A stretch of DNA of 64,000 bases, from positions 1 to 64,000 of the forward strand of contig NZ_JABCQG010000004.1 of assembly GCF_015244565.1 (NCBI RefSeq). The letters run 5' to 3'. Below are positions 45,682 to 56,216 of the stretch, in pieces; the stretch's first letter is position 1; every line of letters begins with the position of its first letter. Origin of the DNA: Gluconobacter vitians (GTDB lineage: Bacteria > Pseudomonadota > Alphaproteobacteria > Acetobacterales > Acetobacteraceae). The notes below the pieces were generated by a model. That model saw only the letters and a program-made list of their open reading frames with translations. It was not told the DNA's origin and searched no databases. The translations under genes were made by a program, and so were the position numbers.

Positions 45682-47040
45682 TCATGCTGCATTCAAGGGA
45701 GCGTTCTGCGGAACAACCTGCATGATCTGCGCCAGTTGTTCGAAGGCCTCCGCACGCGTGGAGCGTTCATCCCGATCCTGAGACAGAAACGCGTTCAGCC
45801 GTGGCATAAGTGCGATGGCTTCATCCACTTCCTGATCCGTGCCGGCCTTATAGGCACCAAGCCGGATCATGTCCGCCATGCGCTGATACGTCGCCATGGC
45901 GGCACGCGCCCGTCGCGTGAGGGCATTTTCTTCCGCCGAATTGCACCGTGGGACGGCACGCGAGAGGGAGCGTAGGATATCAATGGCAGGATAACGCCCC
46001 TGTTCCCCGATTTTGCGGTCGAGAATGATGTGACCGTCCAGAATGCCTCGCACAGCATCGGCGACAGGCTCGTTCTGATCGTCGCCTTCCACAAGAACCG
46101 TGAACAGCGCCGTAATCATCCCCTGATCGGGATATCCTGGCCCAGCTCTTTCCAGAAGTCGTGGAAGCTCGGCAAAGACTGACGGCGGATAGCCACGGGT
46201 CGCTGGCGGTTCTCCGGCAGACAGACCGATCTCACGCAGCGCCATGCAAAAGCGGGTCACGCTGTCCATCAGTAGCAGGACGGATTTGCCCCTGTCCCGA
46301 AAATATTCCGCGATCGCCATGGCGGACAATGCGGCTTCGCGACGCATCAGCGGCGGGGAGTCAGAAGTGGCGATCACCAGCACACTGCGGGCCAGCCCGT
46401 CCGGACCGAGATCGTCCTCGATGAACTCACGGACCTCACGTCCCCGCTCGCCAACCAGCGAAATCACCGCAACGTCACATTCCGCGCCTTTCGCCAGCAT
46501 GGACAGCAAAGTCGATTTCCCGACGCCCGATCCGGCAAAAAGCCCGAGCCTCTGGCCACGACGGCAGGTCGTGAATGTATCCAGGGCACGCACCCCAAGA
46601 TCGATACGCTCACCAAGACGGGCACGGCTGGCCGCATTCGGTGGAGGAGACTGGATCGGCTGCCGTTTGAATGACGGCAGCAGCGGCCCCTTCCCGTCAA
46701 TCGGCTGTCCCAGCGGATCAACAACCCGTCCCAGCCAGCCATCACTCACATTCAGACCACCATCACGACGATTCAGCGGCACCTTCGCCTCACATCCCGG
46801 ACCAATCCCTTCCAGAGAGCCAAAAGACATGAGGCGTGCCACGTCCCCCTGAAACCCTACAACCTCGGATTGTACGGACCGGCCATTCCGTGACTTTATA
46901 GCGACTCGGTCCCCAATCGTAACGAATCCCTCGAGTCCGATAACAGTCACGCACAGACCCACAACGTCTTTCACACTTCCCGTCACCCAGGTGCAGGTCA
47001 TATCGGAAAGCGCTGCAAGAAGCCTGTTATAGTTGCTCAT
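45682..47040 (-). CDS. fliI: Flagellar type III export ATPase FliI
   Basis: This encodes 452 residues. It powers the flagellar export apparatus. The P-loop GSGVGKST lies at about residues 170-177, preceded by GWLGRVVDPLGQPIDGKGPL, and followed by LVGERGREVREFIEDDLG and the arginine-finger region VTRFCMALREIGLSAGEPPATRGYPPSVFAELPRL (split at residues 270-305). I chose the ATG at 47040. The divergent ctrA-like gene shares a 190-base gap in which a CtrA-box-like sequence lies. Confidence 0.95.
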   Translation of the reverse strand: MSNYNRLLAALSDMTCTWVTGSVKDVVGLCVTVIGLEGFVTIGDRVAIKSRNGRSVQSEVVGFQGDVARLMSFGSLEGIGPGCEAKVPLNRRDGGLNVSDGWLGRVVDPLGQPIDGKGPLLPSFKRQPIQSPPPNAASRARLGERIDLGVRALDTFTTCRRGQRLGLFAGSGVGKSTLLSMLAKGAECDVAVISLVGERGREVREFIEDDLGPDGLARSVLVIATSDSPPLMRREAALSAMAIAEYFRDRGKSVLLLMDSVTRFCMALREIGLSAGEPPATRGYPPSVFAELPRLLERAGPGYPDQGMITALFTVLVEGDDQNEPVADAVRGILDGHIILDRKIGEQGRYPAIDILRSLSRAVPRCNSAEENALTRRARAAMATYQRMADMIRLGAYKAGTDQEVDEAIALMPRLNAFLSQDRDERSTRAEAFEQLAQIMQVVPQNAPLNAA

Positions 47041-47102
47041 AGTGCCAGTTTCTCGCCGTATTCTGCGGTTTGATCCCATCCTCAGAACCTACAACCTTCT
47101 CG

Positions 47103-47117
47103 TTAAAACATCCCTAA
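47103..47117. promoter_or_regulatory. Candidate CtrA-box
   Basis: TTAA-AACATCC-CTAA matches the TTAA-N7-TTAA consensus with one mismatch. It lies in the gap between the divergent fliI and ctrA-like genes, where autoregulation or flagellar control would be expected. Short half-sites occur by chance, so this is only a candidate. Confidence 0.45.
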
Positions 47118-47230
47118 TGTTCCCCCATGACGAGAAAAATAATGACAAATTTACGATTTTTGATCCATGTCTATCGACAGATACAACCTTGGGTAGTAAC
47201 CATTGGTTCACCAAGCCGGGAGTTGAGAAC

Positions 47231-47974
47231 ATGCGTATTCTTCTTGTCGATAGCGATCAGTCCGCCGCCGCCAGCCTGTCCCAGATCCTGCGGACCGCCT
47301 CCTTTACCGTGGACCACACACCGTCTGGCGAAGAGGCCATCGAGATGCTCCGTCATTATGATTATGACGTGGTTGTGCTTGAACTGATGCTGAACGACCT
47401 TGAAGGGTATGAAGTCATCCGGCGCGTCCGGACGGCCCGCATCACGACCCCTATTCTCGTCCTGTCTGCCCTGCTGCGCCCCCAGGCCAAGATCCGGGCA
47501 TTCTCGATGGGTGCAGACGACTATATGACCAGGCCCTATGACGCCGGCGAGCTGATCGCCCGTCTTCAGGCCGTCATGCGCCGCTCCCGCGGCTTTGCCG
47601 AACCGAAACTGCGCGTCGGAAATCTGGAACTGGATCTGAACGGCAAGAACGTCACCGTCGATGGGGCGCCGCTGCATCTGACGGGCAAGGAATATGCCAT
47701 CCTTGAGCTTCTGGTCATCCGCAAAGGCTCGGTGCTGACCAAGGACGCATTCCTCAACCACCTTTATGGTGGCATCGATGAGCCGGAAATGAAGATCATT
47801 GACGTCTTCATCTGCAAGCTGCGTCGCAAGCTCCAGAATGTCGGTGCAGGCAACCTGATCGCCACGGTCTGGGGCCGCGGCTACATCCTGCGTGAAGACG
47901 ACAGCCCGACCTCGGCACCTCTTCCGGAGACCGCCCCCCGGCATAATTCTCCGGTCATCGCTGCGACTGCCTGA
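47231..47974 (+). CDS. ctrA: CtrA-family response regulator with Glu at the phosphoacceptor position
   Basis: This encodes 247 residues. The C-terminal OmpR/PhoB-type DNA-binding domain (from about residue 125) is nearly CtrA-like: LHLTGKEYAILELL, VLTKDAFLNHLYGGIDEPE and KIIDVFICKLRRKL. The receiver domain aligns with Caulobacter CtrA without gaps, but residue 51 is Glu (codon GAA at 47381) where CtrA has the phosphorylated Asp, residue 101 is Arg in place of the conserved Lys, and residue 8 is Ser in place of one acidic residue. D51E is a known phosphomimetic in Caulobacter. The start is the ATG at 47231 with GGGAG upstream; the longer frame upstream is not conserved. Confidence 0.88.
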   Translation: MRILLVDSDQSAAASLSQILRTASFTVDHTPSGEEAIEMLRHYDYDVVVLELMLNDLEGYEVIRRVRTARITTPILVLSALLRPQAKIRAFSMGADDYMTRPYDAGELIARLQAVMRRSRGFAEPKLRVGNLELDLNGKNVTVDGAPLHLTGKEYAILELLVIRKGSVLTKDAFLNHLYGGIDEPEMKIIDVFICKLRRKLQNVGAGNLIATVWGRGYILREDDSPTSAPLPETAPRHNSPVIAATA

Positions 47975-47990
47975 TTTCTCTGAAATCAGG
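47970..47990 (+). terminator. Perfect hairpin at the end of the ctrA-like gene
   Basis: CCTGATTT pairs with AAATCAGG around CTCTG and overlaps the stop codon. There is no T-tract, so its termination role is uncertain. Confidence 0.5.
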
Positions 47991-48039
47991 CAAGTCCCTG
48001 CTTATGCCGGGCGCTCGCCTTTTCTGTCGTCAGACAGAT

Positions 48040-49398
48040 TCAGACGTGAGCGATCGCGCGAATGACGTCACAGACATGATCTACGACCTCATTCACCAGA
48101 GCCTCATCCTCTGCTTCTGCCATCACACGGATCAGAGGCTCCGTACCGCTGGCACGGAGGACAAGGCGGCCGCTTCCGGCCAGACGTTCATCCGCCCAAG
48201 CCTTGGCTGCGGCAAGGTCAGGACTTCCCATCGGGCTGGTGCCTGAATAGCGGACATTTTTCAGAAGCTGCGGATAAGGCGTAAAGAAACGGCAGATTTC
48301 GCTGGCCGGCCTTTTGGTCTCAACAGACACGGCCAGAACCTGCAGAGCAGCAATCAGACCATCGCCCGTGGTGGCATAGTCTGACAGAACCATATGTCCG
48401 GACTGCTCGCCTCCAAGATTGGCACCGATTTCCCGCATCCGCTCGACAACATAACGGTCACCGACTGCCGTGCGCTGAAGTTCAAGCCCGTTCTCGGCCA
48501 GAGCCTTTTCCAGTCCCATATTGGACATGACCGTCGTCACCACCGTGTTGCCACGCAGCCGGTCATGCTGCTTCCAGAAAGCCGCGATCAGGCCAATAAT
48601 CTGGTCCCCATCGACAAGATTGCCATTCTCATCCGCAATCAGGACACGGTCCGCGTCACCATCCAGCGCAATGCCAAAATCGGCCCCGTGTTCCCTGACG
48701 GCTGCACACAGAGTTTCAGGATGCGTCGATCCCACGCCATCATTGATGTTCAGACCATCAGGCGAACAGCCGATCTTGATGACTTCCGCCCCCAGTTCCC
48801 ACAAGGCCGTGGGTGCCACGCGATAGGCCGATCCATTGGCGCAGTCGATGACGATTTTCAGGCCATCCAGACGCAGGCCACGCGGAAAAGACGCTTTTGC
48901 ATTCTCGATATACCGCCCGGCTGCATCTGTCAGACGCGACGCCCGGCCAATCTGCGCCGGAGAGGCCAGGCGGCCAGACAGATCCTGCGCCATCAGGTCT
49001 TCGATCTCGCCCTCAACTTCGTCGGAGAGCTTGAAACCATCCGGCCCGAAAAGCTTGATGCCATTGTCTGTAAAAGGATTGTGCGAAGCCGAGACCATGA
49101 CACCCAGATCGGCCCGCAGGGACCGCGTCAGCATGGCAATTGCCGGGGTCGGAAGTGGTCCGACCAGAATGACGTCCATTCCGGCAGACAGGAACCCTGC
49201 AACCAGCGCACATTCCAGCATATAGCCCGAAAGACGCGTGTCCTTGCCCAGAACGACACTGTGGCGACGGTTCTGGCTCCGCATGAAGTACAGCCCGGCC
49301 GCCTGCCCCAGTCTCTGTGCAACCTCAACCGTCATGGGCGCGGTATTAGCCGTTCCCCTGATGCCATCAGTACCGAACAGAGACCTTTTGCTGACCAT
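48040..49398 (-). CDS. glmM: Phosphoglucosamine mutase
   Basis: This encodes 452 residues. It converts glucosamine-6-phosphate to glucosamine-1-phosphate for UDP-GlcNAc and cell-wall synthesis. The active-site Ser is S105 in [19 protein letters not shown], with [14 protein letters not shown] at the start, the Mg-binding [11 protein letters not shown] and the substrate loop [18 protein letters not shown]. It is the last gene of the minus-strand run, 96 bases after ftsH, with the ftsH terminator between them. Confidence 0.97.
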   Translation of the reverse strand: MVSKRSLFGTDGIRGTANTAPMTVEVAQRLGQAAGLYFMRSQNRRHSVVLGKDTRLSGYMLECALVAGFLSAGMDVILVGPLPTPAIAMLTRSLRADLGVMVSASHNPFTDNGIKLFGPDGFKLSDEVEGEIEDLMAQDLSGRLASPAQIGRASRLTDAAGRYIENAKASFPRGLRLDGLKIVIDCANGSAYRVAPTALWELGAEVIKIGCSPDGLNINDGVGSTHPETLCAAVREHGADFGIALDGDADRVLIADENGNLVDGDQIIGLIAAFWKQHDRLRGNTVVTTVMSNMGLEKALAENGLELQRTAVGDRYVVERMREIGANLGGEQSGHMVLSDYATTGDGLIAALQVLAVSVETKRPASEICRFFTPYPQLLKNVRYSGTSPMGSPDLAAAKAWADERLAGSGRLVLRASGTEPLIRVMAEAEDEALVNEVVDHVCDVIRAIAHV

Positions 49399-49429
49399 AA
49401 TGAAAAATCCTGCCTGTCTGCCAGAAATG

Positions 49430-49471
49430 AAAAAGGCGCGACACCGAGGATGTTCTCCTCAATGACGCGCC
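49430..49471 (-). terminator. Terminator after ftsH
   Basis: On the minus strand GGCGCG pairs with CGCGCC, with an inner GAGGA/TCCTC stem, followed by TTTTTC. Confidence 0.85.
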
Positions 49472-49494
49472 CGCTGGTGCGATTTGCTGCCTGA

Positions 49495-51399
<1,905 letters not shown>

Positions 51400-51570
51400 C
51401 TCGCTCTCTGTCGTCCTTCAGACTGTTCCGTCAGATGCAGTCCGGGGTCCCCCGTCACAACTGGCCGACCGGTCACATTCTGCGTTGACTTCATAACATA
51501 AGCTTCCGCGTCCGCGATCCTACCCCATCACAGGCAGGAAAACGCATTTCTTGCATTTTTGAGGCTCTTT

Positions 51571-52818
51571 TTACGTTCCCAGACGATTTTCTCCGGTCAC
51601 AGGTACCCCGGCCGCCCAGACAAACCCGGCTTCGCCGGCCTTTTCTCCGATCCGGGGCCACAAAATCAGCCGCCCTTCATGCCACACGCCCGGAAGACAC
51701 CGTGCCGCCGCAGACGGAACCCCCAGCCTGCGAAGATCGAGCGCATGGACCGCATCACCAAGAGCGCCGACCAGACTTGCGCTCGGAACATCTGGCGTCA
51801 GCAGGCGCCAGCGCCCATCCCAGACTACGCCTACCCTGGCAGAGATCGGTCCCGTCACCGCTTTTTCTTCCCGAACCAGGATCATCCCGTCACCGAACCG
51901 TCCCGCTGGCCTTACGTGCACGCCCGATAATGTACCCTCACCCTGTTCTATTAGTCGCAGCAGGGCGTCGCGGGCCGGGCGATAGGAACCGCCCGAAACC
52001 AGACGGATCAGCGCCGCCAGCGTCTCTTCACGAACTCCGCTTCGCTCCAGAAACACCCAGCCCTCAGAGTGCCAGACGGCATGACGTGTAAGGCTGATGG
52101 CCAGTTCCGCTTCAAGCCGCTGGCGTTCTTGCACGGCATTGGTCCGCAGCAACGCAGCCTCACGTCGCTGCTCAGACGTCAGATCCTGCCGCCAGCGCAC
52201 ACGTTCGAACCGCCGGTTGGCGTTCGACGGATCCTCGATCCAGGGCAGGTTTTCCGCTTTCAGTGTCTGACGCAGCCGATCCTTGGACAGCGACAGAAGC
52301 GGCCGCACAAGCCTGATCCGTCCGCGCACGGAAACGGGCTGAATACCGCTCAGACCTGCTGGTCCGCTCGCACGCAGACTGCGCATCCATACCGTCTCAT
52401 CCTGATCGCCGGCATGATGCGCAACAAGCAGATCCAGACATCCCGCAACGACGCAGGCCTCTTCCAGCGCCTCAAACCGGGCTTGCCGCGCCCGCTCCTG
52501 CAACCGCCCTTTCGGAAAAGGTGCCAGCGTCAGGAGCCGCGCCGTCACACCCATTTTGGCAAGGCGCCCAACTGTCAGACGGGCTTCGGCGGCTGATTCA
52601 GGCCGCAACGCATGATCGACCACGAAGGCCACAACATTGCGCCGCCAGCGTCGGGCCAGAAACGCGAGCGCCATGGAATCGGCACCCCCAGAGACGGCCA
52701 GACCGACCGGAGCGTCTGAAACATCCGGAACCCAAGGCCCCAGAACTGCCATCAGTCCGGCGAACTCCCGTTCTCCAACAGGCAGAGCGGGATCAGATCC
52801 TACTGAAACGGGCGTCAA
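51571..52818 (-). CDS. tilS: tRNA(Ile)-lysidine synthase
   Basis: This encodes 415 residues. It adds lysine to cytidine 34 of the isoleucine tRNA with the CAU anticodon, using ATP. The N-terminal PP-loop motif is [17 protein letters not shown], followed by [16 protein letters not shown] and [17 protein letters not shown], and [13 protein letters not shown]. The C-terminal part is less conserved, as usual. It overlaps cpoB by four bases. It is essential for decoding AUA. Confidence 0.94.
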   Translation of the reverse strand: MTPVSVGSDPALPVGEREFAGLMAVLGPWVPDVSDAPVGLAVSGGADSMALAFLARRWRRNVVAFVVDHALRPESAAEARLTVGRLAKMGVTARLLTLAPFPKGRLQERARQARFEALEEACVVAGCLDLLVAHHAGDQDETVWMRSLRASGPAGLSGIQPVSVRGRIRLVRPLLSLSKDRLRQTLKAENLPWIEDPSNANRRFERVRWRQDLTSEQRREAALLRTNAVQERQRLEAELAISLTRHAVWHSEGWVFLERSGVREETLAALIRLVSGGSYRPARDALLRLIEQGEGTLSGVHVRPAGRFGDGMILVREEKAVTGPISARVGVVWDGRWRLLTPDVPSASLVGALGDAVHALDLRRLGVPSAAARCLPGVWHEGRLILWPRIGEKAGEAGFVWAAGVPVTGENRLGT

Positions 52819-53690
52819 TGACAGGCAGCGCGGCTCCGGAACGTCGTCTCGGCCGTCTTGACCCGCGGAGCCGGCGTCGGAAACTCCGTCTTGAGCTTGT
52901 CCAGAGCCTGACAGGCCGATCCCTTGTCCCCGAGCGCCAGCATCGAAGCGGCCACACCAAGAAGCGAGTCCTGAGCCTTCAGGGATTTGGGAGCCTTCGT
53001 ATAGGCATCATAATAGGCCACGGCTGACTGACGATACTGCTTCTGCCCTGCCAGAGACTGCGCCAGCAGGAACTGGGCATCCATCTTGCCGGACACGCTA
53101 TGCGCTGTTTTGACAGCAAAGCGCGCATTGCTCTCTGCATCCGTATAGTTGCCGGATTTGAGAGCCGCATTTCCGGTCTTCAGAGCATCCAGAGCCGTTT
53201 TCGGCTGTTCCGATGTGTCGGATGCAGCAGCAGGAGCCTTGTCCTGTGCCGCCTTGGCCGGAGCGGCCGCCGCAGCCGGTGCCGAACCACCGCCATTCTG
53301 CGATGCAAACTGCATGTCGGAGATCTGCTTGGACACGCTGGCCTGATTGTCGCGAACCGAGTTGCTGAGCTGATCCAGTTCGCCACGCATCTGGCGGTTC
53401 TGCTCTTCCAGAGCCGAAACACGTTCCAGAAGCTGCGCTGTCAGATTGCCGTCTCCGACAGAAACCTGAGGCAGTGCCGTTGCACTCGGCGCGCCCAGAT
53501 TGCCCGCCCCATTCTGGACCTGCGAAAGCTGCTGACGAAGGGAGGCGATCTGGTCCTGCAGGGCGATGGCTTCGCGTGAGGAGATTTCCCCGCTGTCAGG
53601 CGCGTCCTGAGCCATGACCGAAACGGCAGGTGACAGGACGGAAAGAGCCGTGCCCAGAAAGACGGCACGCAGGGAACGGGACAGCACCAT
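52815..53690 (-). CDS. cpoB: Cell division coordinator CpoB (YbgF)
   Basis: This encodes 291 residues. A signal peptide (to about residue 28) leads to a coiled-coil region ([37 protein letters not shown]), an Ala/Pro linker and three TPR-like repeats ([37 protein letters not shown]). CpoB links Tol-Pal action to peptidoglycan synthesis at the division site. It sits downstream of pal as in most tol-pal operons. It overlaps tilS. Confidence 0.92.
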   Translation of the reverse strand: MVLSRSLRAVFLGTALSVLSPAVSVMAQDAPDSGEISSREAIALQDQIASLRQQLSQVQNGAGNLGAPSATALPQVSVGDGNLTAQLLERVSALEEQNRQMRGELDQLSNSVRDNQASVSKQISDMQFASQNGGGSAPAAAAAPAKAAQDKAPAAASDTSEQPKTALDALKTGNAALKSGNYTDAESNARFAVKTAHSVSGKMDAQFLLAQSLAGQKQYRQSAVAYYDAYTKAPKSLKAQDSLLGVAASMLALGDKGSACQALDKLKTEFPTPAPRVKTAETTFRSRAACH

Positions 53691-53771
53691 AACGGATCTC
53701 CTGAGACAGACTCGCAGTCACGGGCACGCAGGCAGGTTTTGCGCGCAACATGGCCCAGTCATAAAACAGAA

Positions 53772-53797
53772 ACGGCCGGGGGATAATCCCCCGGCCG
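53772..53797 (-). terminator. GC-rich palindrome between pal and cpoB
   Basis: CGGCCGGGGGAT pairs with ATCCCCCGGCCG with almost no loop. The following T tract on the minus strand is weak (TTTC), so partial termination or message protection is likely. Confidence 0.6.
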
Positions 53798-53833
53798 CTC
53801 ATCATCTCAGTCCGTACGGGCCGAAACGTCGGT

Positions 53834-54313
53834 TCAGCGAACGGACGTGATGGCGTTACGGTTCTGCGACCAGGACTGCTCGTCATCGCCATCGGCGGTC
53901 GGACGGTCCTTGCCGTAAGAGATCGTCGTGATGCGCGAAGCGCTCACGCCCTTGGCGACCAGATAGTCGCGGGCTGCGTTTGCACGACGCTGGCCGAGAG
54001 CAATGTTGTACTCTTCCGTGCCGCGGTCATCGCAGTTGCCAGCAACCTGGATGCTGACCTGCGGGTACTTGGCGAGCCATGCAACCTGCTTGTCCAGCGT
54101 TGCGCGAGCTTCTTCGGAGAGCTGGGACTGGTTCAGCTCGTAGAAGACGCGATCACCGACATTAGCGACCAGATCGGCTTCGCTGCCGGGCGTCGGGCCA
54201 GCTTCCTGAGCGACGGCGCCTGCGCCGTTGCTGTCACCCTTGTTGGTGTTGCCGTTGGAACAGGCTGCGAGAACAAGCGCCAGACCGAGCGCGCCAAATA
54301 CCTTGAACTTCAT
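53834..54313 (-). CDS. pal: Peptidoglycan-associated lipoprotein Pal
   Basis: This encodes 159 residues. The lipobox is LAAC (C18) after MKFKVFGALGLALVL, followed by a Gly/Asn/Ser linker and an OmpA-like domain: RVFYELNQSQLSEEARATLDKQ, the peptidoglycan-binding NCDDRGTEEYNIALGQRRANAARDYL and SYGKDRPTADG. It anchors the outer membrane to peptidoglycan and works with TolB. Usually it follows tolB directly; here a glycoside hydrolase gene comes between. I chose the ATG at 54313. Confidence 0.96.
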   Translation of the reverse strand: MKFKVFGALGLALVLAACSNGNTNKGDSNGAGAVAQEAGPTPGSEADLVANVGDRVFYELNQSQLSEEARATLDKQVAWLAKYPQVSIQVAGNCDDRGTEEYNIALGQRRANAARDYLVAKGVSASRITTISYGKDRPTADGDDEQSWSQNRNAITSVR

Positions 54314-54459
54314 GTGTCTCAATCCTGAGAACGGCCCCACAACTGGAACCGAATGCGGAAAATGCCGCGTTATTCCGGACCACTTCCTTCCAGATCGAAA
54401 CACTCAGGAATCGGTTGCGATCCTGCGGTGCATCCCCTGAAAAACAGTGGCCATAAGCG

Positions 54460-54489
54460 CCCATACTCATGACTCAAATCATGGGTCAA
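54460..54489 (-). promoter_or_regulatory. pal: Candidate pal promoter
   Basis: On the minus strand TTGACC (54489-54484) and TATGGG (54465-54460) are separated by 18 bases, a plausible sigma-70 promoter. The spacer contains the inverted repeat CATGA/TCATG. It would give pal its own start about 150 bases upstream of the coding region, which is expected if the inserted GH32 gene reduces read-through from tolB. Confidence 0.5.
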
Positions 54490-54581
54490 GTGTCGTGTTA
54501 ACGCCGCTCAGGTGCGAAAAGTTCGATTCATATTCGGAACCAGAAATTTCGGCATAAATGTCACAGATGTCCTGACGAATG

Positions 54582-54597
54582 TGGCAGAATTCTGCCA
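54582..54597. repeat. Perfect 16-base palindrome just past the GH32 gene
   Basis: TGGCAGAATTCTGCCA is self-complementary and starts three bases after the end of the GH32 stop codon. With no T-tract it is unlikely to terminate alone; it could be an operator or RNA hairpin. Confidence 0.6.
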
Positions 54598-54599
54598 TA

Positions 54600-56111
54600 T
54601 CATCGGAACCATTGCGCTTTCACACCTTTGAAACATGCGCTGCCTGCGTAGCAGCCCAGCGTCACGGTCGTGGCATGAGAAGGTGGAAAGATGACCTCTG
54701 TCATCCTCACAAGGCCATCACTGGCGAAAACTTCGACCGAACTGCGATCCACGATCACCCTCAGGCGCACCCGCCCCTCCACCATTGAAAGGGGCGCGAC
54801 ATGCCGCGTCGTGAAGGTTTCGTCAGGCACCGGAACGCCAGAACGACTGCGATCCACGACCAGTTCCTGCCGTCCCGGATCGTAAAGAATTTCCGTACCA
54901 AACCGGCCGTCTGCACTTGCAGCAACGGTCAGGACCGCCGCATCCGTCCCTGGCTCGATGACCAGTTGCAGATCGAGAACAGCATTTGCGAAATCCGTAC
55001 AGTCCATGACACCATCAGGCAGAACCCAGGGTTTCCCCTCCTCGGGACGGATTTCACCTGCCGCAAAGACTTCTTCCGGAGTACCCAGACTGATCGGCTG
55101 CTGTCTCACGACAAGCGTGCCATCCGACTGCCGGGCCAGCGACAGATGTGCCGGCAGGGCCATCTGTCCCCGCCATGGCGACGTCGGCACATGGTTGGCG
55201 TAGTTCCAGTTTCCCATCCAGCCGATGCTGAGCGGCTGCGGCGTGCCCGCAAAGCAGACAATCGCATAATTGTCCGGCCCGTAATCCATCCAGCGATACT
55301 GCCAGGGATCATCCGTCGCCGAAGGCTGATGCGCAGGCGTGAAGACAGTGCCGTCAAAATCACCCACGTAATAGAACGTGCCCGATCCTCCTGTCAGACC
55401 GCCGGGATTGACGCTGACGATCATCACCCAGCCGGTACGCCCGCCCTCACCCTCAATAGGCAGACGCACCAGAACCGGCACCTCCCAGAGCATATCCGGC
55501 GTATGATACCCGGGAGGACGGAAATCGCTCAGAAATTCCCAGTTCAGGAAATCGGTGGAGCGGAAAAGCTTGACCACCTGCTGCTCGGCCTCAACCGTCG
55601 TCAGCACCCAGTAGCCACCCTCTTCGTACCAGCACAGCGCCGGGTCACGGAAATTCTGCGAGGCCGGATCAAGTGTCAGAACCGGATTGTGCCCATAGCG
55701 CGCCCAGTTCGCCCCTCCATCCAGACTGAAAGCGACTGAAACCGCCTGCGTTCCGTCTTCCTGCACCCCGGGCATGTCGCGGAACACGCTGGTATAAAGC
55801 GCCAGAAGCGGTGGTCTTTCCGGCGTTCCCAGTCCGCTGCGATTGTCACGGTCATAAATCACCGTACCGGAATAGATCTGCTCCTGAGGCGTGGACGGCA
55901 ACGCAATCGGCTGTTCTTCCCAGTGCAGAAGGTCGCGGCTGGTGGCATACCCCCAAGAAATATAGCCCATGACGGGCTCAACCGGATTGTGCTGGTAAAA
56001 GAGGTGATACACCCCGTCGATCAGGATCGGCCCGTTCGGATCGTTCATCCAGTTCCGGGCCGGGGCGTAGTGCAGCAGCGGGCGCCACTGCCGTGTCTCC
56101 TGAGGGGACAT
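54600..56111 (-). CDS. GH32 fructosidase (sucrose/fructan hydrolase)
   Basis: This encodes 503 residues with the five-bladed GH32 domain and a C-terminal beta-sandwich. The nucleophile is D24 in NWMNDPNGP, the RDP motif is at 154-157 (NFRDPALCW) and the acid/base Glu is E210 in MLWEVPVL, where most members have E-C-P. There is no signal peptide, so it should act in the cytoplasm on sucrose, sucrose-6-phosphate or imported fructosides. I chose the ATG at 56111 with AGGAGA upstream. It lies between tolB and pal, an unusual place; its start is 105 bases after the tolB stop. Confidence 0.93.
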   Translation of the reverse strand: MSPQETRQWRPLLHYAPARNWMNDPNGPILIDGVYHLFYQHNPVEPVMGYISWGYATSRDLLHWEEQPIALPSTPQEQIYSGTVIYDRDNRSGLGTPERPPLLALYTSVFRDMPGVQEDGTQAVSVAFSLDGGANWARYGHNPVLTLDPASQNFRDPALCWYEEGGYWVLTTVEAEQQVVKLFRSTDFLNWEFLSDFRPPGYHTPDMLWEVPVLVRLPIEGEGGRTGWVMIVSVNPGGLTGGSGTFYYVGDFDGTVFTPAHQPSATDDPWQYRWMDYGPDNYAIVCFAGTPQPLSIGWMGNWNYANHVPTSPWRGQMALPAHLSLARQSDGTLVVRQQPISLGTPEEVFAAGEIRPEEGKPWVLPDGVMDCTDFANAVLDLQLVIEPGTDAAVLTVAASADGRFGTEILYDPGRQELVVDRSRSGVPVPDETFTTRHVAPLSMVEGRVRLRVIVDRSSVEVFASDGLVRMTEVIFPPSHATTVTLGCYAGSACFKGVKAQWFR

Positions 56112-56216
56112 GGGGAATTCTCCTGTCAAAACCGTCCTTGCGACGCCTTACAGGAAAAAGGGTTCCCCACCCTTTTGCAAATCCGCGCTCCCGGACCGGA
56201 AGCGCGGACCATGACC

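Noticed and set aside
51400-51570. Heat-shock promoter of ftsH
   Set aside because: AT-rich candidate elements exist, but no convincing -35/-10 pair or sigma-32 consensus could be placed.
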